This document shows, one piece after another, positions 52,664 through 63,525 of a stretch of 64,000 nt of DNA. A program made the translations under genes and the position numbers. This DNA is from Cryptomeria japonica. Taxonomy: Eukaryota > Streptophyta > Pinopsida > Cupressales > Cupressaceae. The stretch spans positions 908,243,009 through 908,307,008 of the forward strand of contig NC_081414.1 in the NCBI RefSeq assembly GCF_030272615.1, written 5' to 3'. The notes under the pieces are model-generated. The model was not told where the DNA came from and searched no databases. It saw only the letters and a program-made list of their open reading frames with translations. Numbering within the stretch: the first letter of the stretch is position 1; each line of letters starts with the position of its first letter.

Positions 52664-54401
52664 TGATGTCATGGAAATGGGGACAAGGCAACAACAAAGT
52701 TCAATGTTAATAAGCTAGTTTCAACCATAAAACCAAAACAAAGAACTAAAAACCATTCCAAACATATCAAAAGAGATTTCAAAAAAAGCATGAAAGAAGT
52801 TTAACAAAACAAAAGAAAGGAGGAACCTCCCTAAGATTCTTCCATGATGCCTTTTGATGCTTCTCCCTTATTTCTCCCCTCTCCAAGTTCCACATGCTAT
52901 GCAAGTGTAGATAGTGATGTTATGAAAAAGCTCTATGCTAATACCAATATAACAACAATACTCTAATGCTTCCTTCTTTGTTTGAGGAGAAGGGTTCTAT
53001 TTATAGAAGAAATAGGGAAATGAAGGGTTAAGATTGAACAATCTTAACAAGGGTTAGGATTGAAAGATATTCAATCCATGTGAGACTTTCAATCCAATCC
53101 CATGTTGACAAGTGTCACCATGAGGAGGCTTGAGAGGAGAGATAAGGAGCATTAAATGCTTGAGGGGACATGATGGTTACCCTGGGGGGTTGGGTTAGGG
53201 TTAGGTTAATGGATATTCCTTTTATCCAAGGGATAAATGAATGTGCAAGGGTTAAATGGTTACCTTAGTCAAAGAAATAAATGCTTCGAAGAGACCCATG
53301 AGTCAAAAGGATGGTTAAGTTAGAGGAAAGTCTCTAACCAAAGGTAAAAGGTGAGTTAACCATAAATGGTTATGTAAGAGCCTTTAATGGTTTGGAAGAC
53401 TTTAGAGGTTAACCATTTGAAGACATAAAGCCTTTAATGGTTATTGAAGACTCTGGAGGTTTTTGAGAAGTGACTTCCTTTTATTTAGGAATGTGACAAT
53501 GATTAGGATAGGATTAGGCTAATTAGAAGGAGTTAGAAGAATCTAGAAGGGATTTAGGCATGCAAGTGGATTTTGTAGGAGAATGCAACTGGGAGGAATT
53601 TTGGGATTTTCAATTAAAATAAAATTATTTATTTCAATTAAGTGGTGTAATTTGCAGTTGGATAGATATTTAAATAAATATTAATTTATTTAAATGTGAA
53701 TGTGAATTTTGGATTTTATTTAAATAAATCTTAATTTATTTATATGAGAAAAAGGAAGATAAAGCATTAAATGCTTGAAGACTTTGAGGGAAACCTTTAA
53801 AGGCTTAAGAAGACTCTAGAAAGAAGCCATTAAGTTGGAAGACTTTAAGGGAAACCATTAAAGGCTTAAGAAGACTCTAGAAGGAAGCCATTAAGTTTGA
53901 AGACTTTAAGGGAAACCATTAAAGGCTTGAGAAGACTCTAGAAGGAAGCCATTAAGTTTGAAGACTTTAAGGGAAACCATTAAAGGTTTCAAGTGGGTGA
54001 GGATAAATAGGGTTTTAAATAAATAATTTATTTATTTAAAATAGTTGTGCAACTTGCATTTGTAGGAAAATGCAAGTGGGTGGAGGATAAAGGTGATTTA
54101 AATAAATGTTAATTTATTTAAATGTGAGAGATGAGATTTTTGGGGATTTAAATAAACATTAATTTATTTAAATGTGAGAGAAGATTTAATTAAACAAATA
54201 TGATTTATTTATTTAATTAAAGGTCTGAATTTGGTGAAGTGAATTAAATCAAATAAATTGAATAATTTATTTAATTATTAGGAGAAGAGGGTTAAGATGA
54301 ATTAATTAAATATTAATTTAATTAATTATTTATTGATGGTTAAATAATCAAATAAATACTAAATATTCATTTAATTAAGTGGACAGATTTATGTGATTAC
54401 A
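52664..54401. mobile_element. S1: probable solo LTR inside Cop-C
   Basis: 1738 bp starting TGATGTCATGG and ending GTGATTACA (TG...CA), flanked by CATAC on both sides (52659-52663, 54402-54406). Removing it joins two parts of the Cop-C 3' region. No coding potential. Inside are a 61-bp tandem repeat (53777-53985) and many AT-rich palindromic blocks of the TTTAAATAAA...TTTATTTAAA kind from 53640 on. An alternative is a TRIM-like or non-LTR insertion, but the TG/CA ends and 5-bp duplication favour an LTR. Orientation is unknown. Confidence 0.72.
53777..53985. repeat. 61-bp tandem repeat, about 3.5 units, within S1
   Basis: Units start at 53777, 53838, 53899 and 53960 with GAAGACTTTRAGGGAAACC. 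Spacing is exactly 61 bp and the units are nearly identical. Looser copies of its parts (CCTTTAATGGTT...GAAGACTTTAGAGG) occur upstream near 53380-53450. Confidence 0.9.
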
Positions 54402-54406
54402 CATAC

Positions 54407-54576
54407 ATTAAAATTTTGGTGAATGTTTATGCACTTAGTTGTAATTTTTGAAAAGGGGGTAGTGTATATGCTTAGGGGGAGTAATTTTGATTGTAGCATC
54501 TTTTGTGTTATTGTTGTAAAAACACTTAGATGTCAAAATTTTCCTAAGTGTTGCCATCAATGCCAAAGGGGGAGAT
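54407..54576 (+). promoter_or_regulatory. Cop-C 3' end: polypurine tracts and inverted-repeat arm
   Basis: GAAAAGGGGGTAGTG (about 54450), TTAGGGGGAGTAA (about 54473) and terminal CCAAAGGGGGAGAT (54563). GTGTTGCCATCAATG (54548-54562) sits immediately before the last tract. Confidence 0.8.
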
Positions 54577-55743
54577 TGTTGGCATTTTGATGATGTTTTG
54601 ATTGTCATTGATGGACACACACTTTCTTGATGTATGAGTTATGCTCAACCGGTAATTGTTCCAACCGGTATTGTGTATTATTGAATGTATAGTCTTTAGA
54701 CTATCGGTATTTTGCAGAAGATGGTTTATCGGTCACAAATTGATTGAAGATCCCAAGCGGTATGAAGACCCCAAGCAATTTGAGGATCTTAAGCGGTACA
54801 AAGGACCCAAGCAGTAGTTAACTTTTGATCGGAACACTACGATCTTCTAGTCTTCATTTTTGACAACCGGTAATCAGTATATTGTATTAACTGGTATATA
54901 TCTATGATGAGTTACCAGTCGGTATTACCGTAATGTGTGATGAGTTATCATCCACAGACACTTTGGCAGTGTGTTTGTGTCATGTTACCAAATGTGTCTA
55001 GATGCATCATACCTAGGAACTTGTAGTCTAATTCTATTGGACCAACATGAAATCAGATTCCTTTATAAGGACATCATGTCTAGGGTTTGCATGCATGATA
55101 TATTGAAAAGAAAAGGTTATGTGCGATCATTGAAGAGAAGATTAGGTCTGTGTGAAGAGATAGAGTGTGGAGATATTGAAGACTGAAGTAATGCTAAAAT
55201 GCATTAACAATGAGTTGTCAAGGATCTAATTAAGCATATTGTGCTACTATCTAGATCATTCACTTGTTGATTACTAATATCTTTGACAAGTTTGAAACCC
55301 TTAACTGGGTAGGCCCAACAAAACGTTTGTAAATCCCCTAACAAGGTGGTTCACAACTGTGTATCTGAAATCCTTTAACAAGGTAGTCTTTAATAGGAAT
55401 TGTCTCCTAATAGAGATCTAGATTCCTAACAAGATTTGTTCTGGTGAAGAACATTGTATGACCTTAACTAGTTTGACCTTAACCAATCTGGTTACTATTC
55501 TGCAGATAGTTACTTGTGAGTTTCTGCTCACCATGGTTTTTCCCATTTGGGTTTCCACGTCAAATATCTTGTGTTATGGTGATTGTGCTTTTGTGGGTGA
55601 ATGCTTTGTTTTCTATTTGGTTTGCACTTATCTTAACCAGTTTATTAGTGCATCTGTTGCATCAGTTAATTGGTAAACTGTTTAAAAGATTGATTACAAT
55701 ATTTTTTGGTATACTAATTCTTCCCCCCTCTTAGTATTCATCA
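54577..55743 (+). repeat. Cop-C 3' LTR
   Basis: 1167 bp, TGTTGGC...TTCATCA. CATTGATGGACACAC at 54606-54620 and TATA-like CTTTATAAGG near 55070. It contains ~35 bp near 54890-54930 lacking in the 5' LTR. Confidence 0.92.
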
Positions 55744-56209
55744 TAGAGTCCCTTGATTCAAAACTTGTATTGACATACTATTTAAAAATCCATGTGATTT
55801 GTACCTATGCATTAAAAGGAAAATTTCTAGTTGAAAATTGACACACTAGTATATTAGGTATTGAGTCAATAAAATTGCCATAAAATCTCAATCCCTTTTA
55901 TAAGGTTATTTGACAAGTTGATGAAGACATGCACCCACATTTATGGTGGAACATACAACCCTTGTTTGTCATAAATTGACCTTTTGATTTGGTCTATAAA
56001 ACCAAAACCAAATCATTAGTTGTCAAACTATAAAAAAATGGACAATTCTTAATATATGGGGATTTAACCATACTTTTATTGACTGCATGACTACAAATAA
56101 TTAATAGAAAAACCTAGACTAGAGTCTAAGGATGTATAAAAAAGGATAACTTTTATAATGAAAGATGTATAATAACAAAAAGTAAAGAGCCATTTCAAGG
56201 GGGTAGACC
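55744..56209. other. Spacer between Cop-C and S2, nothing recognised
   Basis: AT-rich, no ORF over 60 codons, no repeat match seen. It ends in AGACC, the left duplication of S2. Confidence 0.5.
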
Positions 56210-57112
56210 TGTTCGAATCCAAGAACGCTGAGAGGGGGGGTGAATTAGTGTTCTGCTAGATATAAATTTTTTAACCTTATTAACAAATCCACTTAATAAC
56301 AAGTATGCATAAAAGAAAGTAACAACAAGTAATATTAATGCAACCACATGAATCAACACCACAACACAAATATTTATACGTGGAAAACCTCAAAGAGGAA
56401 AAAACATGGTGGGATTGGAGATCCACAATATCTATCCACTGGCCAACTAAATAAATATTACAAGAGGGGCCTACATATGCAGGAAGGCACACTACTCATC
56501 GCAAAAGGAGCCTCACTAACTATAAATCCAAAGTACTGGATTACAAACAAAAATTGAACTCAGAATGAGCTTCTGCTATGTTGGATGAGATCCATTTAAA
56601 GAACTGTATGTACCGGTTATACTGTAACCTCCCTTACTAGTAGCTTAGATTGCTTCCCAAACCTCTAGACAAATAATCAAGAACGATTACAAATCTTTAC
56701 ATTCACATTATATCGATCAAGATCTCGCTCAAATACCATCACATAACCTATTGTGTCCCTTATCTATCATATCCACAAAATGACCTAACCTGGACTGACT
56801 TATATACCCAATTACATGAATAAACACAAATGCCTTATGTCATCTTACAACCATATTTCAAATGATAAGACACGTGCCGGCCCAAACAAAATATAAACAT
56901 GAAACAATATGACTATTTCCGCTTCCACGCTTGCCAAATCAATCTCCTATGTCGGCCTTAGAATATGGGTTCCAAGTTTGCCGGTTACATGCCTGTCGGT
57001 TCCCTAAATGCTAGTGAAGTGAATGTTGGTTACCTTGATTGTCAGATCTCCCATGAAGTGTGTTGCCGGCAATGACAACACCCATAACCCGGATGAGTGT
57101 CAATTGCCAACA
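56210..57112 (-). mobile_element. S2: solo LTR of a copia-type element
   Basis: 903 bp. Read on the minus strand it starts TGTTGGCAATTGACACTC and ends GATTCGAACA. The flanks are AGACC on both sides (56205-56209, 57113-57117), a perfect 5-bp duplication. It contains TTGTCATTGCCGGCAAC near the start and the ATTCACCCCCCCTCTCAG C-run near the end, as in the other copia LTRs here. No internal sequence: it formed by LTR-LTR recombination. Confidence 0.9.
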
Positions 57113-57117
57113 AGACC

Positions 57118-58097
57118 TCCAAATATCTCCATTGAGAACACACTTCACAATATGATGATAAAATAAGACTCACTATCTAATGAAGGAGCATCCCTGGTTC
57201 ATGGCAATCTTGCATCAACCAAAAATATTCTCTTTTAGTTTATTTCTTGTTTTGCAGTTTTAGCATTTCTTTATGTGTTTCTTTGCATTTTTTCATCGGA
57301 TCTTATGGAGCTATATTTTGTTTGTGGACATGTTCATCTTCCTTAACCTATGTCCGTGGGACATTTGGATCTCTTTTCGGCAAGTTATCTCTCCCAGAAT
57401 CTGAGACAATTTTCTTGCTTAGAACACCGAAACCGCTTGGACCTATTTCCTATTTGGTGGATCTTGCGGATCATTTTTGTAGCTTGCAGAGCTTTTGTTG
57501 GTTGTTTCCAACATTCCTTGGTGTGCGACTTATCTTCCTTTGGGTCCGCACTTCATTCTTTGGATTTTTGGGGGGGATCTCTTTGGCAGAGGCCGACCTT
57601 GTTGTTTTACACGTTTCATCTTGTTCATCGGTATTTGTTTCATCTTGGGCTGATGTGGATCATTCTTGATCATATAAATCAATATAATTCAGCATTAGAA
57701 TTTTGTGGTTATAACATATAAGAATAACCCTAAGGTTTGTAGGTCTGGAGTTGGATCTCATTCTTGCTTGAGCCTCAACGTTGCATAACATGCATGTTTT
57801 ATACTTATGCCTATGAGCCAAATCTTGTGAGCCCAGATGTTGTCGATAGATTGTAGCTAATTTTCATGACATAATATAGTTTGTTTCTACATTGGCTCCA
57901 TCAGATTGAGTTGTTTCTGCTATGTGACTCTTGTTGCATGATCTAGACTATTCTCTTTGAGGACCCTCCCCACCATGACTGCACCAAGTGTCATCAGAGT
58001 GAGTTTTTCATTCCAAAGATTACAGAGTCTTGTTCAATTTTGTTGTAGGGTGGTGGATTGAGGATCCGGCCTACAGTTGCAGAGGACTGGCGTAAAG
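57118..58097 (+). other. Probable leader/LTR remnant of a Ty3/gypsy element
   Basis: T-rich sequence before the gag remnant. Overlapping ORFs at 57247-57669 and 57350-57721 are hydrophobic low-complexity frames with no family resemblance; I do not call them genes. No LTR ends or primer site could be fixed. Confidence 0.35.
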
Positions 58098-59004
58098 ATG
58101 GCCTGGAGAAATGCTAGAGGTGTTGGAGCGTGTGGAAATGTAGACCCTATTGTGATGGAAATGTTGAGAGGAATTGTAGCCCAATTGGAAGCTATTGAAA
58201 TGACCTAGAGAAGAGGTTGTCATGTTGAAGATGTAAGTGATGATGAAGAAGAAGAGGTGGTTGGAGAACAAGGACGAATCCACCTACGAATGATCTGGAT
58301 GAAGAGAGGTTTATAACATCATTGTCAAGAGCAAATGCCAGACCACATTTTACCCCACCGGATTATGATGGCAAGTTGGATTCGGATGAATTGTTGGATT
58401 GGATCATGGAGATGGAAAAGTATTTTGATTTTGAAGGCACTGTGGAAGATAAGAAGGTAAGATTTTGTTGCACTAAGTTGAAAGGTCATGCATCTCTATG
58501 GTGAGAAAAATTGCAAGTAGATAGACAGAGAAGAGGTAAATAGAAGATTAAATCTTGGGAGCGGATGGTTATCAAATTAAAATCAGAGTTTATGCTTGCT
58601 GATTATAAAGTGAACCTATTCTGGAAGTTATAAAACCTGAAGCAGAAGGAATCTAGTGTGAAGGAGTATACCGAAGCATTCTACGAGTTTAATATCGGAT
58701 CCAGATATATTGATGATGAGATCAAACAAGTTGCTAGGTACCTGAATGGGTTGGGTATGTCAATATAAGATGAAATCACTCTAATCAAGTTGTGTAGTGT
58801 TGAGGAAGCTTATCAATATGCCCTAAAAGCAAAGGAGAAGTTGAATAAAAGACAGGAGTACAAGGAAAGAGGTAGAGGTAGAAGGTTTTTTGGAGGAAGA
58901 TTTAAAGGAGGAAGAAGCTATTACAGAGGAAGAGGACCCTGTACAAATCAGAATAAAGACAAGGAAGTTAGAAGAGATGGTAGTTCTGTTGGACATTGCT
59001 AGTA
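58098..59004 (+). pseudogene. Ty3/gypsy gag remnant (Retrotrans_gag)
   Basis: From ATG 58098 (MAWRNARGVGACGNVDP) with a stop after EAIEMT and a frameshift near 58265. The capsid region then reads FTPPDYDGKLDSDELLDWI, MEKYFDF, VRFCCTKLKGHASLW, WERMVIKLKSEF, SVKEYTEAFYEF, QVARYLNGLG and EEAYQYALKAKEKL, the classic Retrotrans_gag series. An Arg/Gly-rich tail follows (ERGRGRRFFGGRFKGG). Stops at 58502, ~58541, ~58632 and ~58769. It ends at 59002 before the zinc knuckle and pol, cut by the LTR-like sequence at 59016. Confidence 0.82.
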
Positions 59005-59015
59005 CTGCTAGGATA

Positions 59016-59760
59016 TGTTGTTGTCATTGATGTCAACATATTCCTATGATTTATCGCAACCACCATTGCAGATTATTTTATTGAGATCATGGTGTATTTC
59101 TTGTTTCATTACATCCTTTTGTATCGATTTCAGTTATCCGAAAGATTAATTGATCATATCATATGATCTAGTTTGCAGTTTGGTTTTTCTGATCAATGCT
59201 TTGCAGATTTTGGTATTTCCTCTGGTATATTCTGATGTGATCAAATCTTGAGTTATCATTTTGGGAGATTGTTTGGGATTTTCATGTGTATCAACATTTC
59301 AGATGGTTTATGATTTGGTGCTCTGTAAGCTATCATTCTAGTTTGAGTTCTTGTTGTTTAAGTGTTCTTGAGTTTTAGATGTTGATCGATGAAGATTTGA
59401 TAAGTGGTCTTGGTGCAGCTATTGTGGATGGTTCTAATGTGTTTTTTTTTGTTTCCTAATCATGTCCTATTTGTTTTGGTGGTCTGCATTGATCATTGTG
59501 CACGGCATTGGTGATTTTGTTGATCTAGTGATATTCTTCATGCTATGCGACATTCCTGTGTTGGCAATTTAGAATTGATTATGTGTTGCATTGATGTTTT
59601 GTCATTGATGGAAACACCAGTTGTTTTGGTTGTTAACTGGTTTCTGATTGGTTTTGGTAGAGTGGCTGATTATGATATTGATCTAGTAGGATCGGTATGG
59701 TTTGGTTTGTGGAATTGGTCTGGATCTATCATTCATGTTATTCAAACAATCAATTAAAAA
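59016..59760 (+). repeat. LTR fragments of copia-type elements
   Basis: TGTTGTTGTCATTGATGTCAAC at 59016 (shown in part; TGTTG plus the GTCATTGATG block) and TGTTGGCAATTTAGAATTG at 59559 with TTTTGTCATTGATGG behind it both look like LTR starts of this genome's copia families. Neither has a recognisable end or partner. The 70-codon ORF at 59545 is inside this debris. Confidence 0.5.
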
Positions 59761-60285
59761 TCAGTTATAGTCATTGAATGATCACCGCACCTCGATCTGA
59801 TACACTTTCAAACCCTTAGCTCATTTCGCTAAGCACTTCGCACATTCCCAAGAAATTCACTCTTGAACATGCTAAAACATCATTCAAACACTTAATGTGG
59901 TTCTAGCCACATCATCACCAATATTTGAACTTGCTGTAGATCACCGCCAAACCAAAAATCATTATTGGTTAAGAGAATTCTTTACCGGTCCTTAAACCCT
60001 AGAAAAAATATAACAAAAATCATAAACATGACTTTCGATAACCAAAACATGATGTGGTTTTGGTTAGATACATATTACAATGATACAAACTCACATTCCA
60101 AACCACAACACTTCAATCATCACCATTCGCCAGATTTAATCAAAACATTTCCTCGTTTACCGATTAAGGTCCTAATTCCCAGTTTCTCGTTTCTTTACCA
60201 GTAAGGTCTTTCTAGTAGACCAAAAAGACTAAGATGAAAAAAAATAACATATTAAACATTTATTTCCATCAATGACAATACTAAT
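59761..60285 (-). repeat. Unclassified sequence, possibly an LTR fragment on the minus strand
   Basis: Read on the minus strand it has ATTGTCATTGATGGAAAT right after the Cop-D2 ORF2 break, and an ACCGGTAAAGAATTC block further on, both styles seen in LTRs here. No termini found; no gene. Confidence 0.3.
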
Positions 60286-60860
60286 CCTAAAATCATGCTA
60301 ACAAATCTCACATTTGTATCTGTTACATCATTTACCCTCAAGGACCTTCTGTCAGATGTTGCACCAGTTAGTTTAGTTACTAGGTCATTTGAGACTTTCT
60401 TAGTCTTGTCTGGTCTTTTACCGGTGGAAGGTAACACTGTGACAGCTTTCACAACTTCCTTGGTAATTTTGTGAATTGCATCTAACCAGAAAAATTCACC
60501 ATGTACCCTGCTTAAGACTATCCTAATCACATCCTTGGAAAATTCAGGAATGCAGAGGATTTCAGTAAATCCTAGGGTTTCAATGATTTTATGTTCCGGT
60601 TTTACATTTCCAAAATTATCACATATGACAGATTTATACACTGTTTTGATCTCTTCATCTCCCAATTCCTCTATGTTACAGTGAATGTAAATTCTGGGGT
60701 CTTCAACATAAACAACTCCTTTTGGTATTTGAGAGAAAGCACCTATATTGTCATCTTTCTTTGTTACCTCGGGAACTAGTTGAAATGTGGGCCTAGGGCA
60801 TTTTATAACCTCGACTATAGTCGGGTTTGCTATATATTCAAGTGCAGAGGTGGATGCCAT
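60286..60860 (-). pseudogene. Cop-D2 ORF2, N-terminal part only
   Basis: ATG at 60860 (MASTSALEYIANPT) with FSQIPKGVVYVEDP, LSRVHGEFFWLDAIHKIT, VVKAVTVLPSTG and VRFVSMILG. About 190 residues match Cop-D1 ORF2 with no stop. VTG is VTV here (Gly to Val). Past MILG the frame enters unrelated DNA and ends at 60252. It confirms the start and N-terminal domain of the family ORF2. Confidence 0.8.
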
Positions 60861-61021
60861 AATGATAAATACCTTTTTCTGTCTTTGGATGGATTGACTG
60901 CTTGAAGTGCTTCGCCTCTTTGCTCAAAATCCCTTAGCTCTGCAAATATCGCGCTCTTCGAATGTTTGAAATCACAAATTTATATTGTTTATTTACCATC
61001 TACCACATTTAATGCATGTCG

Positions 61022-61039
61022 GTTAAGTAGTCACTTAAC
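61022..61039 (-). other. Cop-D2 gag-ORF2 hairpin
   Basis: On the minus strand GTTAAGT-GACT-ACTTAAC, with both 7-base arms identical to Cop-D1 (47472-47489) and one loop base changed. Confidence 0.65.
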
Positions 61040-61202
61040 ATTGTCTGTCGGTAATGAAGTAATTTCCAACTTCTCATCTCTAACCAAGGGAATAATAGCA
61101 CATGTGTCATTAGAATGCCAAACCCTCAAGGAAACTTTCTTCAATTTGATGAAGAACTTCCTGCCGTGGAGCACTACTATGTCCTGCCAGTGGAGTAATA
61201 CT

Positions 61203-62295
61203 CTATTTTGCCGGTGAAGCATTGATTGGTTCTACCGGTGGAGGAGTATTCCCAACATTTAGATCAACTTTTCTAATCCATTGTTTTGAGAATTCTTGCT
61301 TAACCTCTTCAACTTTTTCTTTACCTTTCAAGCTAGAACTTTTGTTGTCTGCCGGTGATCCTTTACTTCTACAGAATTTTGCAATAGGCCCAATCTTGTT
61401 ACATGCATAAAAAGTCACATTATTCTTTTGAATAGCTTTCCCATAACCTATGCCGGTTTGTGTTCTACATTGATTAGATAAATGTCCAAATCTTCCACAA
61501 ACATAACATCTCACATTCATTCTACAATTTTTAGAGTTGTGACCAACTTTGTTGCATTTTGAACATTGACCGGTGGGTGTGTTGATATTCTGATAATTTA
61601 TAGATCTACATTCATTTTCTCTATGACCATACTTATTACAGTTAAAGCATTTTCCATTGAATTTATAAGCATTAGGTTGCCTTACTGGTTTGTTGTGATC
61701 TTGTGTGTTTGCAGTACTAGAGCTTTCACCAACTTCAAAGCCAATTCTAGAAGTGTCATCTTTAGGTTTTTGATTTTTCAGCAAGTTACCAAGTTTCTCT
61801 GAGCTTTTCTTGAATTTTTCTTTATGTTGATTTGCAGTTTCTAGTTCTCTTTCTAAGACTTCTTTTTGCCTCATCAGTTCATTGGAGTCATTCTGAGTGT
61901 GCATCAGATCTATCTTCAACAAATCATTTTCATAGCTAAGTCTTGTGTTCTCATTTGTTGCATCACTTAGTCTTCTGGTCTATTCTTCTTCATTCTTCTT
62001 TCTATCTTCAATTTCTTTACAAAATCTCATAGTCATATCTTGCATCTCATTCTTTGTTGTCATGTTCTCTTGTTTCAGCTTGTTTATCATATCATTAAGT
62101 GATTCCTTTTCATCATTCTCATTTTGAATCTTTTCACAAAGTTCTCCTCTTATTTCTTGCAATAGTAAGATTCTCTTGAAGTGCTTGAATGATATCTTGA
62201 GCTGCTTTTAGATCATCTTCTAGTTTGATGTTTTTCAATTTCTCTGTATCATAGTCTGAAAGAGCTGCTTCAAGTTGCTTCATCAGATTTTCCAT
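61203..62295 (-). pseudogene. Cop-D2 gag-like protein
   Basis: ATG at 62295-62293 (MENLMKQLEAALSDYD). The frame shifts near 62140-62165, at the same place as in Cop-D1 but by a different amount, then runs with one TAG (61980) to the stop at 61203. Knuckles: CFNCNKYGHRENEC, CSKCNKVGHNSKNC and CYVCGRFGHLSNQC intact; the fourth, FYACNKIGPIAKFC, has lost its first Cys and its His. Confidence 0.82.
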
Positions 62296-62350
62296 ATCTA
62301 CCGATGTCAATATCTTCCTCAAGTTGTTAGGCTTCTGAAAATAGAGGATC

Positions 62351-62364
62351 GGACTCTGATACCA
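62351..62364 (-). promoter_or_regulatory. Cop-D2 primer binding site
   Basis: On the minus strand TGGTATCAGAGTCC follows the LTR end (CCTAACA) by two bases. Confidence 0.85.
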
Positions 62365-62366
62365 AT

Positions 62367-63136
62367 TGTTAGGATTCCCACAGATACTGAGAAGGGGGGT
62401 TGAATCAGTATCTAACCAATGAATTGAATTTCTTAACTTAATACATGTAGAACATATTATAACAGTGTATTGGTATGCAAGAAATAATGCAATAAATAGA
62501 AATGAAAGTAACCACATAAGAAACACACCATAACACAATGTTTTAACAAGGAAACCTAGTGTGGGAAAAACCTTGGTGGGATTTGTGACCCACAATATTC
62601 ACTTACTAGCCAATAAGAGAATATTACTTACAAGAGGGGCCTGCACATGCAGGAAGACCAACTGCCTAGAGCTCACTGCTCAATGGGAAGTCTCACTGAC
62701 TTACAGTGTGGATTATAAAAATACAATATCTTGTATTGCTTTACAATAGCATCTATAATGCTAGATCGAGTACCGGTTTCTGCTCTGTTCTTTACATAAA
62801 ACCTTTAACCTATATTTCGCATAATAGGTTTGCCTAATATCTTTTTCTCATCACTTACAAAATATCTACAATGATCTCTCTTATATATAAGAGTCATTTT
62901 ACAACTTGCCAAGTAGGCTTACAAAGTTTTTACAATAATAAACAAAATATAATATATCAAAAATCTCGTCGGCCTCTGTGCCGATGTCGGTGGTATGAGT
63001 GTCGGTGTAGAGTCTGATCTTGCTAGTGCCGGTGTAGTGTAATGCCTTGCTGGTGCCATAGGATTGTAAGGTTGCCATCAATGACAAAACCTTCCAATCA
63101 CCTACAATGTCTCATTGGAGTGTGCATATGCCAACA
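62367..63136 (-). repeat. Cop-D2 5' LTR
   Basis: 770 bp, minus strand TGTTGGCATATGCACACTCC...GGAATCCTAACA, 36 bp shorter than the Cop-D1 LTRs. TATA-like TATATATAAGAG near 62875-62890 and a shortened C-run near 62395. Confidence 0.9.
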
Positions 63137-63525
63137 ATCCAATCATGCAATCTAAATTTCTTCATCACAATGTCATCGCAAACAGTCCTTTATCAGTTCA
63201 ATCATCATTCTTCATCTGCATCAGTTATGCCAATCATGCCAATATTCTCCCCCTTTGGCATTGATGGTAACACCAACATATTTAACTAAAATCATGGTAC
63301 TTAGTTCTAGAACTTCTCTACTACACTTCACTCTTTTGTCAGTTCTTCTCTTCTCCACCTGGAACTAAATCTTCATTTCTTCTCCCCAATCATATTTCTT
63401 ATTCTCCCCCTTTGACAACAATGCCAAAGGTGCATATGAATCATTGGTCATCAAATCTATTGTTGTTGTCTTCAACATCTCTACAAATCTCATCTACGAT
63501 GCTCCCCCACATGGTTCCAGGACTA
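63137..63525 (-). repeat. 3' non-coding piece of another copia-type element, minus strand
   Basis: On the minus strand it carries polypurine-type tracts AAAGGGGGAGA (about 63246-63257 and 63402-63414) and GGGGGAGC (about 63500), with GTTACCATCAATGCC next to the first. This fits the 3' region of a Copia-A-like element into which Cop-D2 inserted. Confidence 0.55.

Larger units (their letters stand above)
39968..55743 (+). mobile_element. Cop-C: non-autonomous LTR retrotransposon with gag and ORF2, carrying Cop-D1 and S1
   Basis: LTRs 39968-41089 and 54577-55743 (TGTTG(G/C)C...CATCA), Met-type primer site, terminal polypurine tract. The flanks are AAGAG and TAGAG, four of five bases alike, fitting an aged 5-bp duplication. 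It encodes a zinc-knuckle gag and a long ORF2 but no protease, integrase or RT. Without Cop-D1 and S1 it is about 7.5 kb. Copia affinity is inferred from its LTR ends, C-run and polypurine region, which resemble Copia-A. Confidence 0.87.
60286..63136 (-). mobile_element. Cop-D2: truncated Cop-D family element, 5' LTR to early ORF2
   Basis: On the minus strand: 5' LTR 63136-62367, primer site, gag, hairpin, ORF2 start, then loss of similarity to Cop-D1 after the MILG codons near 60286. The 3' half and 3' LTR are missing. Coding similarity to Cop-D1 is high throughout. It is inserted in other copia-type sequence (63137 onward). Confidence 0.87.

Noticed and set aside
53186..53212. TTAGGGTTAGG-like stretch in S1 as telomeric repeat
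   Set aside because: Only about two degenerate units, inside an LTR-like element; no array.
57247..57721. Overlapping 140- and 123-codon ORFs
   Set aside because: Two frames open over the same DNA, hydrophobic low-complexity composition, located upstream of a gypsy gag remnant; no family resemblance.
59016..59760. Complete LTR element starting at 59016
   Set aside because: Start-like sequences are present but no matching end, primer site or second LTR could be found.
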